From contig JAIBCL010000020.1 in assembly GCA_019694165.1 (NCBI GenBank), positions 50,056 to 114,055 on the forward strand: 64,000 nucleotides of DNA, written 5' to 3'. Shown in pieces: positions 39,747 to 48,269 of this stretch. The notes below the pieces were generated by a model that was given only the letters and a program-made list of their open reading frames with translations, had not been told where the DNA came from and did not search any database. The DNA is from Verrucomicrobiaceae bacterium (GTDB lineage: Bacteria > Verrucomicrobiota > Verrucomicrobiia > Verrucomicrobiales > Verrucomicrobiaceae). The position numbers and the translations under genes were made by a program. Within the stretch, counting starts at the first letter, position 1; every line of letters begins with the position of its first letter.

Positions 39747-40556
39747 GTGATAGCCGTTGCCACTGCGAGCCAGAAAGGAGGCGTGGGAAAGACCACGCTG
39801 TGCGTGAATCTTGCCTATTCCCTTGCGAAGCGGGGATGGAACACGCTGCTCGTGGACACGGATCCGCAGGGTGCGGTGGGCCTCTCGCTGGCGCGCTCGA
39901 CGCGCGAGAAGCGAGGTTTCTATGACTTCATCACCTCCGCGCTGGACCTCGCGGACGTGGTGTTGCCCACGCGCCTGCCGGAGCTGAGCATCCTGCCGGC
40001 GGGCCAGTACGATGCGTGCATGAGGCACGGCCTGGTGGCGGCGGACGCTCCCGCGCGCATCCGCGATCTGCTGCGCGCCGCCGAGTTGCGCGGTCACGAT
40101 TGCGTGCTGATGGACACCGCGGCCGGTCTCGGCGGACTCACCGAGACGGTGGTGAAGGCGTGCGATTACGTCGTCATCCCGCAGCAGGCCGAGCCGCTGG
40201 CCGCGCGCAGCATCCCGCACATGCTCGAGACGCTGGCGCGCTTCCGCGCCGAAGGTGCGCCAGTGAAGGTGGCCGCCATCCTGCTGACGATGGTGATGGG
40301 CGACCAGGAGATGAGCCTCCGTGTGGCGCGCGAGCTGCGCCAGATGCTGCCGGCGGAGCTGATGTTCAAGCAGAGCGTCCCGCGCATGGCCTCCTTCCTC
40401 GAAGCCAGTGCGCGCGGCGTGCCGGTGGCCCTGCTCAAACACAACCCGCCGCCCGAGGCGCTGATCTTCGACCAGATCGCCGCCGAACTGGAGGAGCGCA
40501 CCGGCCTGCAGCGAGAAGGCGAAACGCACCATGCCCATGCAAGTCTCCTGGATTGA
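39747..40556 (+). CDS. ParA/MinD-family ATPase
   Basis: The 269-residue protein has a deviant Walker A motif SQKGGVGKTTLCVNLAYSL (near the N-terminus), VDTDPQGAVGLSLA, and CVLMDTAAGLGGLTETVVKACDYVVIP. A GTG at 39747 is the most likely start, as the ParA core begins four codons later and no ATG is suitably placed. ParA proteins form ATP-driven gradients that place DNA or protein cargo. No ParB or parS site is near. The next gene overlaps it by 26 bp and probably encodes its partner, so a protein-positioning rather than chromosome-partition role is likely. Confidence 0.9.
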   Translation: MIAVATASQKGGVGKTTLCVNLAYSLAKRGWNTLLVDTDPQGAVGLSLARSTREKRGFYDFITSALDLADVVLPTRLPELSILPAGQYDACMRHGLVAADAPARIRDLLRAAELRGHDCVLMDTAAGLGGLTETVVKACDYVVIPQQAEPLAARSIPHMLETLARFRAEGAPVKVAAILLTMVMGDQEMSLRVARELRQMLPAELMFKQSVPRMASFLEASARGVPVALLKHNPPPEALIFDQIAAELEERTGLQREGETHHAHASLLD

Positions 40557-41610
40557 ACCCGACAACCTCCGCGATCTGGTCGGGCGGCTGCAAGACCCGG
40601 CGCGGCGCGCGTCTGCGTCCGCCGTCGAGCTGCACACGTTGCCTGATGAAACAGGCCTCGGCGCACGCGAGCTGGGCATCGAGGACGGCGATCTCTGGCT
40701 GCCAGATGATCCCGCATCCGCCCTCGCGGTGCCTTCGGTGCGGGGCGGGGACAGGTTGTTTGATCCGCAGTCGGCCGCCGAGGCCGCGCATGACGTTGTG
40801 ATCGAAGAGTCGGCCGAAGTTTTCGAGGAGGCCCGGGGTCCTGCGGTTCAAGGGACGGAACTCGACCTCATCCGGGAAAAACTGCGCGCGATCCGCGAGC
40901 GCGCCATGGGTGCCGGCCTGCTCGCGCACACGAACGCTGCGGAGGCGGTTGTTGAATCGCCAGCGGCACGGACTGTGGCTGACGAGGGTCTTCGCGCTCC
41001 GTCCGCTCCTTCCGCGCCGGGCTTTGCCGCTGATGCTTCGGTTGCGCCGGCCGGTGCACAGGAGCCGGCTGCTGCCGCTGCCGATCCGGGTGCGCAAGCG
41101 CCGCCACATTCGCTGCTGCCAGTCCAGTCTCCGTTCGCGATTGCGGCGTCGGAAGCCGTGCAGGCTTCAGGTGCCGCTGATCCGGGTTTTCCCGCGCCGC
41201 AAGGTGCCATCGCGGAACGGCTCGAGGCCTTCGCCGCATGGGCGGACGGACGTTTCTTTCTCGGCGACCTGCTGGTAGTCGATGATCATGGCGACATCTT
41301 GTGGGGCGACCACGCCCATGCCGGGCTGGTGCTTTCCGCCATGATGGCGTGCAAGGCCGCGTTGCGCTCGAGTGCGCTGGGTGCCGCAGGCGGTGCTACG
41401 GTGATCGAGCAGCCCATCTCGGCCACGCGGATGTTGATTGTGATTCCCTGCGAGACCGGCTACGGCACGCTCAGCATCGCCTTCACCCGCGACGGCGCGC
41501 TGCCGGCGGAGGCCGTACGGTTCTTGCGCGAGGCGCTCATCGCCGCCGTGGAGACCCGTCCGGTTGTTCCTGATGAGAAAGCCCGGTACGGAGGATCGGC
41601 GGTCGAGTAG
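40531..41610 (+). CDS. ParA-linked protein with possible roadblock/LC7 domain
   Basis: The 359-residue protein has a 100-residue N-terminal part with acidic patches (ELGIEDGDLWLPDD), a helix (DLIREKLRAIRERAMGAG), a long Ala/Pro-rich linker (about 140-225) and a C-terminal domain (about 235-345) with LGDLLVVDDHGDILWGD, VLSAMMACKAALRSSA and TRMLIVIPCETGYGTLSIAF. That strand-helix-strand pattern resembles roadblock/LC7 modules such as those regulating small GTPases. The fold call is by eye. Overlap with the ParA gene suggests a fixed partnership. Confidence 0.55.
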   Translation: MPMQVSWIEPDNLRDLVGRLQDPARRASASAVELHTLPDETGLGARELGIEDGDLWLPDDPASALAVPSVRGGDRLFDPQSAAEAAHDVVIEESAEVFEEARGPAVQGTELDLIREKLRAIRERAMGAGLLAHTNAAEAVVESPAARTVADEGLRAPSAPSAPGFAADASVAPAGAQEPAAAAADPGAQAPPHSLLPVQSPFAIAASEAVQASGAADPGFPAPQGAIAERLEAFAAWADGRFFLGDLLVVDDHGDILWGDHAHAGLVLSAMMACKAALRSSALGAAGGATVIEQPISATRMLIVIPCETGYGTLSIAFTRDGALPAEAVRFLREALIAAVETRPVVPDEKARYGGSAVE

Positions 41611-41733
41611 GACCGGCGGGGTGCCCAACTGCTTCTCAAAGAGTGGCACCAGCCCATAATAGTGCGGGCGCAAACACGAACGTTCTTTACTCGGTATGAC
41701 CAAGCCAATAGTTTTGATCAATTGAGTCGATCT

Positions 41734-43929
41734 ATGGCCGTGCGAATCGCTGTTCAACCCTCTCGAATCCGGACTTGGTTCATCCTGGCTGCGGCTCTTG
41801 TCACATTCATCGGACATGAGGTCGCCCGCGCGAAGACCGTCTCCGCCACCGAGGTGCCGCGGCGCATTCTCGTCCTCTTCGGGGATGCTCCTTCACGCAC
41901 CGGCAGACCGCCGATCTTCCCCGTGGACAGCTTGGTCTCCACCGTGCTGCAGGCACATCTCGAATGGATGGGCTACGAGACTGACTACTTTGAAGCCTCC
42001 GGCCAGGTGCCGCCCGAGCCGGCGCAGAATGTGCGGGCTGTCATCATCGACGGCTCGCTGCATGTCGCCACGAGCCAGGAGGATGCGCTCATCTCGTGGC
42101 TGGCCGCGCAGAAGCGGCGTGGTCTGCCTGTCCTGCTGCTCGGCGGCATACCAGTGGCGTCGGCGCAGGCCACGGAGCGCTTCCTCGCGGAATTCGGCAT
42201 CGGTGGCGGGGGCGGGGCGGAGCATCATCTGGCCAGTGTGAGTCTCGCGGTGGGCGACGAGTCAGTGGTGTCACGCGAGACGGAATTGAAGCCGCGCAGC
42301 ACGGGTTTCCTGAATTTGCTGGCACCAGCCGGCGGCAAGGCGCTGGTCTCCGTGTTCGGCGTGGACACCACGGGCGGGAAGCACCGTTTTGACGCCGTCT
42401 TCACTGCGCCGTGGGGCATGGCGTGGCTGGCACCGTATGTGATGCTCGAGGTCGGCGCGAACCGCCGCTACTACTACCTCGATCCCTTTCGCATGATCGA
42501 GACATGGCTCGGCGGCGAGGCATTCCCGGCGCCGGACACGACCACACATCATGGCCGGCGCATCTTCTTCTCGCACATCGACGGTGACGGCTTCGCCTCG
42601 CGCTCGAAGACCAGTGGAGGAAAAATCTGCGCGGAGGTGATGCGCGACCGCGTGCTGAAGGCTCACGATCTGCCCGTGACAGTCTCCGTCATCGAGGCTG
42701 AGGTTTGCGGTCTCACGCAGTCGCTCAGTCCGGGCGACCGGCCGCGTTACGAGGAGATCGCGCGCTCGATCTTCACGCTGCCAAACGTGAGCGCGGCCTC
42801 GCACTCGTTCTCGCATCCGTTTCAGTGGGACCCCGCCGACCCGAATCCCGGCCGCTACGAAGCGGGCAGCCTGGCTCTCAATGACGACGCGGACTACAAG
42901 AGCGTCTCCATAGAGCGCGAGGTGCGCGGATCGGTGGACTACATCGACAGGACGCTGCTGCCCGCCGGCAAGAAAGTGGAGATCATGCTCTGGTCGGGCA
43001 ATTGCCGGCCCGGCACGGAGGCGCTGCGGCTCGTGCGCGAACTGGGCGTCGAGAACATGAACGGAGGGGACACCGTCATGTCGCGGCTGTATCCCAGCCT
43101 TTCCGCCGTCGCACCCCGGCTCGTGCCGTGGGGTGACGAGCTGCAGATTTACGCGGCGAACCAGAACGAGTTCATGTACACCAGCGGAATGAGCGGCCCG
43201 TTTAGCAGCGGCTTCGCCAATGTGGTGGACACCTTCGAGTCCACAGGGGCGCCGCGCCGGCTGAAGCCGGTGAATCTTTACTACCACTTCTACTCCGCGG
43301 CGTCGTTCAGCGCGCTGCGCGCTCTGGAGAAGGCCCTGGACTGGTGCGAGAAGCAGCCGCTGCACGGCATCACCGCCGCAGAGTACGCGCGCATCGTGAG
43401 GGACGCCCACAGTGCGCAGGTGCACCGCATCGCGCAGGGTGAATGGAGGCTCTTGAGCCACGGCGATCTCCGCACCTGGAGGCTGCCGGCTTCCGCCGGC
43501 GTGCCCGACATCGCGCGCAGCAGGAGCATCGCCGGCTACAAGACGGAAGGCGACGTAACCTACGTGCACACGAACGGCGGGCGCGATGCCACGCTGGTGG
43601 TGGCGCCGCCGCACCAGCCCGTGGCCGCGCATTTGCGTCTGCAGGAAGCCGGCGTGCCGGTGCTCTTCGTCGATCATCGGCCGCGCCGCGTGTCATTCAT
43701 CGTCGGCGGGAATCGCACGGGCCAGTTGGTCATCGCCGGCGCACCGCCGGGAGCGGCGTGCCAGCTCACGCGCACCGACACGCCGGGTGCGAAGCCGGCC
43801 ACCCATGTGGCCGATGCAAACGGCTGCGTGGCGCTCACCGTGCCGTCGGGCATGGAGGCGGAGTTCGTGGTCACGCGTGACGTGGCCGTCGTGCGATCGC
43901 AGGAGTCAAACGCGGTGGCCTCGCCCTGA
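41734..43929 (+). CDS. Exported PelA-like polysaccharide deacetylase
   Basis: The ~731-residue protein from ATG 41734 has a signal peptide (IRTWFILAAALVTFIGHEVARA) and a first domain like PelA/glycosidase TIM barrels (RILVLFGDAPSRTGRPP). The middle resembles carbohydrate esterase 4 proteins: the FFSHIDGDGFASRSK block with the catalytic/metal Asp residues (about 275-290) and the metal-binding His pair in SHSFSHPFQW. The C-terminus has beta-rich repeats. PelA deacetylates and hydrolyses Pel polysaccharide; no other pel genes are here, so the substrate is unknown. The start was chosen for its signal peptide. Confidence 0.75.
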   Translation: MAVRIAVQPSRIRTWFILAAALVTFIGHEVARAKTVSATEVPRRILVLFGDAPSRTGRPPIFPVDSLVSTVLQAHLEWMGYETDYFEASGQVPPEPAQNVRAVIIDGSLHVATSQEDALISWLAAQKRRGLPVLLLGGIPVASAQATERFLAEFGIGGGGGAEHHLASVSLAVGDESVVSRETELKPRSTGFLNLLAPAGGKALVSVFGVDTTGGKHRFDAVFTAPWGMAWLAPYVMLEVGANRRYYYLDPFRMIETWLGGEAFPAPDTTTHHGRRIFFSHIDGDGFASRSKTSGGKICAEVMRDRVLKAHDLPVTVSVIEAEVCGLTQSLSPGDRPRYEEIARSIFTLPNVSAASHSFSHPFQWDPADPNPGRYEAGSLALNDDADYKSVSIEREVRGSVDYIDRTLLPAGKKVEIMLWSGNCRPGTEALRLVRELGVENMNGGDTVMSRLYPSLSAVAPRLVPWGDELQIYAANQNEFMYTSGMSGPFSSGFANVVDTFESTGAPRRLKPVNLYYHFYSAASFSALRALEKALDWCEKQPLHGITAAEYARIVRDAHSAQVHRIAQGEWRLLSHGDLRTWRLPASAGVPDIARSRSIAGYKTEGDVTYVHTNGGRDATLVVAPPHQPVAAHLRLQEAGVPVLFVDHRPRRVSFIVGGNRTGQLVIAGAPPGAACQLTRTDTPGAKPATHVADANGCVALTVPSGMEAEFVVTRDVAVVRSQESNAVASP

Positions 43930-43935
43930 TGGCGG

Positions 43936-45015
43936 TCACATTTTCTCCCATGCCTTCCGCACGAAGCGGATCAAGTTTCCGCTCATGATGTTCTCCACTT
44001 GGTGCGGCTTGTAGCCCCGCTTCGCCAGAATCAGCGGGATGCGCGTGAGATCGGCGATGGTGTCCAGATCCATCGGCGTCTGCTCGATGCCGAAGCCGCC
44101 GTCGAGGTCCGTGCCGATGCAGGAGTGGTGCGAGTTGCCCGCAAGCTGGCAGACGTGGTCGATGTGGTCGCAGATGACCTCGACCTTCAGACCGGTTTCA
44201 CGAGGCGTCGTCTTGCCGCGGATCCAGCCCGGCGTCATCATCCACGCATCGAGCGCCGCGCCGATCACCGCGCCGCGCTGGATGAGCATCCGGATCTGTT
44301 CATCGGAGAACTGTCGCACGTCGGGCACGAGCGCGCGGCAGTTCGAGTGGCTGGCCCACACGGGGCCGCTGAAAATCTCAAGGGCCTGCCAGAAGCAGTC
44401 GTCCGACAGATGCGTGACATCGAGGATCATGCCGAGACGGTCCATCTCCTGGAGCAGCTCGCGCCCGCCCGGCGGGAGGCGGCCTATCATGTCGTGGCCC
44501 ATCGCGTACCGGCACACGCCGTAGTGTGCGGGGCCGATGGCGCGCAGACCCTGCTCCCAATGCTTTTCAAGATGGCCCACGCTGCGGATCGAGTCCGCGC
44601 CTTCGAGGCTGAGGAGGTAGCAGATGGGCTTCTTTGCATCTGTCTTGTCGCTGGTCCACAGCTCGACGGCTTCATTGAACTGCTTGAGATTCCTGAGCTG
44701 GCGCATCTCGCCGCACTCCTCCATGGCCTGGTACCATGCGAGCTGCGCCTGCGTCTCCGCCCACGCCTGCTCCGGCGAGGCCCAGCCGGCGAAGGGCGGC
44801 GGCCCCTTCATGCAGCCCGCTATCTGCGTGGCCACACAAAGCCCGACATTCGCCTTCCGCATCTCCGGAAATGCCACCGTGCCCGCGGCGCGCCCCTTGA
44901 TGTCCGTCATCCCCTGCTCGCGATGCCGCAGCGTGTGCACCGGCTGGCGCAGATCACGGTTGTAAGGCGAGAGCGCGTTGATGGAGAGATCGAGATGGCA
45001 GTCGAAGGTGAGCAT
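43936..45015 (-). CDS. Membrane dipeptidase (renal dipeptidase, peptidase M19)
   Basis: The ~359-residue protein, from the ATG at 45015, has the M19 zinc sites: HLD in DCHLDLS near residue 7, Glu in SLEGADS, His in VTHLSDDCFW and ASHSNCRAL, and GTDLDGGFG near the C-terminus. These form the binuclear Zn centre that cleaves dipeptides. No signal peptide is seen with this start. The divergent TIR pseudogene begins 98 bp upstream, and the PelA-like gene converges 7 bp beyond its stop. Confidence 0.92.
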   Translation of the reverse strand: MLTFDCHLDLSINALSPYNRDLRQPVHTLRHREQGMTDIKGRAAGTVAFPEMRKANVGLCVATQIAGCMKGPPPFAGWASPEQAWAETQAQLAWYQAMEECGEMRQLRNLKQFNEAVELWTSDKTDAKKPICYLLSLEGADSIRSVGHLEKHWEQGLRAIGPAHYGVCRYAMGHDMIGRLPPGGRELLQEMDRLGMILDVTHLSDDCFWQALEIFSGPVWASHSNCRALVPDVRQFSDEQIRMLIQRGAVIGAALDAWMMTPGWIRGKTTPRETGLKVEVICDHIDHVCQLAGNSHHSCIGTDLDGGFGIEQTPMDLDTIADLTRIPLILAKRGYKPHQVENIMSGNLIRFVRKAWEKM

Positions 45016-45112
45016 GGTGCGGCGAATACCAAGCCGGCTGGCTGCCAAGTCAAACCAAAAGCCATGGCCTGATTCGTTGACCCGTCACACCAGTCGCGAT
45101 GAGATCGACGCC

Positions 45113-45545
45113 ATGAAATCGACTTTGGCAAAGCCAGGAAGAAGCCGCCGCGTGTTCTTGAGCTATGCGCTCGAAGACCGCAAGGCGGCCGAGAAAATCC
45201 GTGCCGGATTGATCAAGCGGGGATTGTCGGTGTGGGATGCTTTCAGCGACGTACCCGTCGGCGCGAACTTCGCGCTCAACACCGGGGAAGCGCTGAAGCG
45301 CAGTGATGCCGTGATCGCCCCTCGTCTCGCCGGCCTTTGCCAGATCACTGTGGACGGCGAGAGAAGTCGAATACGCCCTGACCCAGCCACGATTCGAGGG
45401 CCGGCTCGTGACCCTGATGGTCAGGCCGACGCGCACCTTCCCCTGGATTCTTGAGACGCTCAGTTTCATCCGGGCCACCGGCGACTGGGAGAAGACCACG
45501 GACCGGGTGGTGGCCGCTCTAAATCCGGTGCTCGAACCTGCGTAA
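45113..45545 (+). pseudogene. TIR-domain protein gene with a +1 frameshift
   Basis: The first frame (from ATG 45113) reads RVFLSYALEDRKAAEKIRAG and LSVWDAFSDVPVG, a TIR box 1 and box 2 pattern. After SDAVI (about 45316) similarity moves to the next frame, which continues VSPAFARSLWTAREVEYALT and ends LNPVLEPA at 45545. One extra base in the C-run near 45317-45321 explains the shift. If the gene were intact it would give about 143 residues. A sequencing error in the homopolymer is possible. TIR domains often cut NAD+ in defence systems; no partner gene is near. Confidence 0.75.
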
Positions 45546-45595
45546 GACATCGGGATGGCCAGACCACGGCGGATGCCCAAGGAGATAGTCTTCTC

Positions 45596-45827
45596 AGTCC
45601 TGAAAGGACGGGGCATCAAAGCCCAGGGCAAGCGAGGAACGAGCGCAGCCCTGGGTGGCAATAACGGCGGAATCAATGGAACTGCGCAGCGCTGAAAGCG
45701 CGAGACAATCGGACGACGCCGGAAGATTGTCTCGCACTTTCAGTGCTCGGCTCTTCGCGTGCCGTGCCCCAGGGTTGCGTCGCTGCGCTCCATACCCTGG
45801 GCTGTGGTGCCTCGTCCTTTCAGGACT
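45596..45827. repeat. Large composite palindrome (AGTCCTGAAAGGACG family)
   Basis: Nested inverted repeats fill this gap. The outer arms are 45596-45655 and about 45766-45827, sharing AGTCCTGAAAGGACG and CAGCCCAGGG. The inner arms are 45688-45710 and 45725-45747 (GCTGAAAGCGCGAGACAATC against its complement). The central loop is 14 bp. No reading frame is supported inside. It looks like a REPIN or miniature element. Confidence 0.85.
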
Positions 45828-45902
45828 CCGCCGCACCCGCTCCCATGACTTCACAAAACCTGATGACGCGAGGCATGGCCACGGAGCGGCGGCGAAAGCA
45901 GT

Positions 45903-46820
45903 TCACTTCACCTTCGGCCCCGGCTTCGGCTTCTCCGGCAGCCCCTGGCCTGGCTTCAAGTCGAGGTTTTGTTTCAGGTCATCCTCCGTAATGACGGACT
46001 CCACGCCGTTGGCCGGCACTTCGGTCTTCGCCGTCCAGAGGATGGCGTTGAGCAGAAGCTTGCGCTGGTCGTTGCTGCCCCAGCCATTGTGGAAGTGCCC
46101 GCCGGTAAAGCCAAAGCCGCGGCCGCCGCCCTCGCGCTCCGCCGCCCACGCGACGTGCTGCGGCTCCTTGTTCTTCACGGCCTCGCGCACGGCGGGATTC
46201 CCCGCGTGGGCGTCGTCTTTGCGGTTCATCGTGCTGTCAGGCGGCACATCGGTGAGGATCGGCGTCACGCCCTGCATCCCCTTGCGGAAGCGCATGTGAA
46301 AGTACCATTCGTCATTCGTGCCGAACGGCTTCACTCCGCTGCTGACCGGATGCTTCGGGATCGACTTGAAGTTCGCCTCCCAGTGAGGGTTCACGCTCCA
46401 GTGAGTCTCGAAGCAGCCGCCCATCCAGTCGATGAACTCCTTGTTGCCTTTTTCCGTGGTCGGCTCGACGGCGTAGTGCACGCAGACAAGTCCGCAGCCG
46501 CGTGCCATTTCCTTGCCGAGCTGCTCGAGCCGGTTCTCCTGCAGCGCCGGATGCCCGCCGCCGCCATCGGCGTAAATCACGATGGTGTCAGCCTTCGAGA
46601 GTTCCTCCTGCGGCGGCCACTCGCCGTTGAGGTGGTGCTTGATCTCCACCTTGTCCGCCGAGTTCTGCTCCAGGCACTTCTTGAAAAGCAGGATGCCCGC
46701 ATTGTGCTCGTGCTGCGCCGGGCCGTGGGACGGCCTGCCGGCGATCATGACGACGAGTTTCTTGTCCGCGGCGAAGGCGGGCACTGCGAGCGCGAGAAGG
46801 GCGATGAGGATGCTTTTCAT
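45903..46820 (-). CDS. Secreted ThuA-domain protein
   Basis: The 305-residue protein from ATG 46820 has a clear signal peptide (MKSILIALLALAVPAFAA). The ThuA (class I glutamine amidotransferase-like) fold is shown by KLVVMIAGRPSHGPAQHEHN at the start, TIVIYADGGGGHPAL, GCGLVCVHYAVEP and FGFTGGHFHNGW. ThuA proteins are linked to sugar-chain breakdown in PVC bacteria. Longer starts to 46985 lack a signal peptide. It is a single gene, with the small RNase III-like gene 70 bp upstream on the same strand. Confidence 0.88.
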   Translation of the reverse strand: MKSILIALLALAVPAFAADKKLVVMIAGRPSHGPAQHEHNAGILLFKKCLEQNSADKVEIKHHLNGEWPPQEELSKADTIVIYADGGGGHPALQENRLEQLGKEMARGCGLVCVHYAVEPTTEKGNKEFIDWMGGCFETHWSVNPHWEANFKSIPKHPVSSGVKPFGTNDEWYFHMRFRKGMQGVTPILTDVPPDSTMNRKDDAHAGNPAVREAVKNKEPQHVAWAAEREGGGRGFGFTGGHFHNGWGSNDQRKLLLNAILWTAKTEVPANGVESVITEDDLKQNLDLKPGQGLPEKPKPGPKVK

Positions 46821-46890
46821 GGTGGTGGCAGTGAACGTGAACGCGTCTGAGCGGCTATCAAGCCGCAAGCACTCCGCGGCATGTTTCACG

Positions 46891-47184
46891 TCAGCCGCGG
46901 CGCTGCCGCTTCTTCTTCGCCTCCTGTTTGAGAAAAAGCGGTTCGATGTTCTCGCGGATCCACCCGAAGGCCGCCTCGATACCATGCTCGCGGAACATCC
47001 TGCCGATCCGCGCCTCGACCTTTGTCGGCTCGCCGAAGCAATTCAGGAACTGGTTGCAAGTGAAGCGCGTTTTCATGTCCGCATCCACCACGCCGCGCTC
47101 ACGCAGAATCCACGAGCGGACGTAAAGCTCCAGCACGGCATCGCCGAGCCAGGCGTCGGATTGGTCCGCGGGACGGGGCTTCAC
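46891..47184 (-). CDS. Very small RNase III-like (Mini-III-like) protein
   Basis: The 97-residue protein has AWLGDAVLELYVRSWIL (about 11-27), matching the GDAV(Y/L)E signature of Mini-III and RNase III, and a second helix block KVEARIGRMFREHGIEAAF (about 55-73) matching the EAxIGAIYxDxG part that supplies the second acidic residue. There is no dsRNA-binding domain, and the ending KKKRQRRG is strongly basic. Mini-III enzymes are typically 120-140 residues, so this is a minimal form; activity is not certain. It overlaps the next small gene upstream by ATGA and so is probably co-translated. Confidence 0.7.
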   Translation of the reverse strand: MKPRPADQSDAWLGDAVLELYVRSWILRERGVVDADMKTRFTCNQFLNCFGEPTKVEARIGRMFREHGIEAAFGWIRENIEPLFLKQEAKKKRQRRG

Positions 47185-47420
47185 GACGGGTCGAAGAACA
47201 GTGCCTGCCGGCTCGGTGTGCGACGACGCACCTCGGCCGCGATCTCGCGCTCGATCTGCATCCTCACGTCCAGCCGTGCAGCAAGAGTTTCGGTCTTCTC
47301 CAGCGCCCCGGCGTACTTCGCCTCGATTTCACGGCGGATGCCCTTCCACAGGGCATCCGCCAGCCGCTGCGCCCCGTCGCTCACGAAACCGACATGACCT
47401 TGTGTGCTGTTGCAGTTCAT
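47181..47420 (-). CDS. Small basic protein coupled to the RNase III-like gene
   Basis: The 79-residue protein (ATG 47420) has a possible metal-free Cys in MNCNSTQGHVG and a long helical part, LADALWKGIRREIEAKYAGA and LAARLDVRMQIEREIAAEV. No family was recognised. Its stop overlaps the start of the RNase III-like gene by ATGA. An earlier Met at 47462 would overlap the superoxide dismutase stop. The helical pattern suggests a binding partner, but this is inference. Confidence 0.5.
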   Translation of the reverse strand: MNCNSTQGHVGFVSDGAQRLADALWKGIRREIEAKYAGALEKTETLAARLDVRMQIEREIAAEVRRRTPSRQALFFDPS

Positions 47421-47458
47421 TTTCGTCGCGTTCTTCGCTCCGCGCGGGCTGGGTGCCC

Positions 47459-48172
47459 TCACTTCGCCGCCTCAAATTGCCTTCCCACCTCGGCCCAGTT
47501 CACCACGTTCCACCAAGCGGCGATGTAGTCGGGGCGCTTGTTTTGATACTTGAGGTAGTAGGCGTGCTCCCACACGTCGATGCCAAGAATGGGTGTGCCA
47601 AGGTCGCTGTCGGGCACCACGCCTTTCATCAGCGGGTTGTCCTGGTTCGGCGTCGAGGTCACGGCCAGCTTGCCGTCGGACTTCACGATGAGCCACGCCC
47701 AGCCGGAGCCGAATCGCTTCGTCGCTGCGTCGCTGAAAGTCTTCTTGAAGTCGTCTATGCTGCCGAAAGTGCTCTGGATCGCGGCGGCTGCTTTGCCACC
47801 CGGGCCGGGGCCGCCGGCGGGTGCCATCCAGTTCCAGAACCAGGTATGGTTCACATGGCCGCCGCCGTGATTGCGCACCGCCATCTGCTGGTCCTTCGGC
47901 ACGGCGTCGAGGCTCTTGATCAGCGCGACGGGATCGGCCGACTCCTTGCCGATGGCCTTGAGCGCATCCGTCAGCTTCGCGATGTAGGCGGCGTGGTGTT
48001 TGTCGTGATGGATGCTCATCGTCATCGCGTCGATGTGCGGCTCCAGCGCCTCGGGTGCGTAGGGCAGCTTCGGCAGTTCGAGGCCGATGCCGGCGGCGCG
48101 GGCGGTTTGGGTGGAGATCACGGAGCCGGCGAGTGCGGCTCCGCCGATGCGGATGAATGAGCGGCGGTTCAT
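47459..48172 (-). CDS. Exported Fe/Mn superoxide dismutase
   Basis: The 237-residue protein begins [18 protein letters not shown], a twin-arginine-like signal peptide ending TQTARAA, so it is likely exported. The SOD core has all four metal ligands: His in [11 protein letters not shown], His in [12 protein letters not shown], and Asp and His in [14 protein letters not shown]. It turns superoxide into oxygen and peroxide. The GGPGPGG stretch and active-site residues suggest Mn or cambialistic type, not proven. A divergent U32-peptidase gene starts 98 bp upstream. Confidence 0.93.
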   Translation of the reverse strand: MNRRSFIRIGGAALAGSVISTQTARAAGIGLELPKLPYAPEALEPHIDAMTMSIHHDKHHAAYIAKLTDALKAIGKESADPVALIKSLDAVPKDQQMAVRNHGGGHVNHTWFWNWMAPAGGPGPGGKAAAAIQSTFGSIDDFKKTFSDAATKRFGSGWAWLIVKSDGKLAVTSTPNQDNPLMKGVVPDSDLGTPILGIDVWEHAYYLKYQNKRPDYIAAWWNVVNWAEVGRQFEAAK

Positions 48173-48269
48173 GATTCAGGGTGAAGTGTGCAACCAAAGA
48201 ACGCCCGCCGGCAAGCAAATGCTGCGCGGCTTTGCGCAAAACGCCGCACACGGCTATGATGGCGGCCCC

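Noticed and set aside
45317..45321. Programmed frameshift in the TIR gene
   Set aside because: A short C-run without a recognisable slippery heptamer or stimulatory structure; mutation or read error is more likely.
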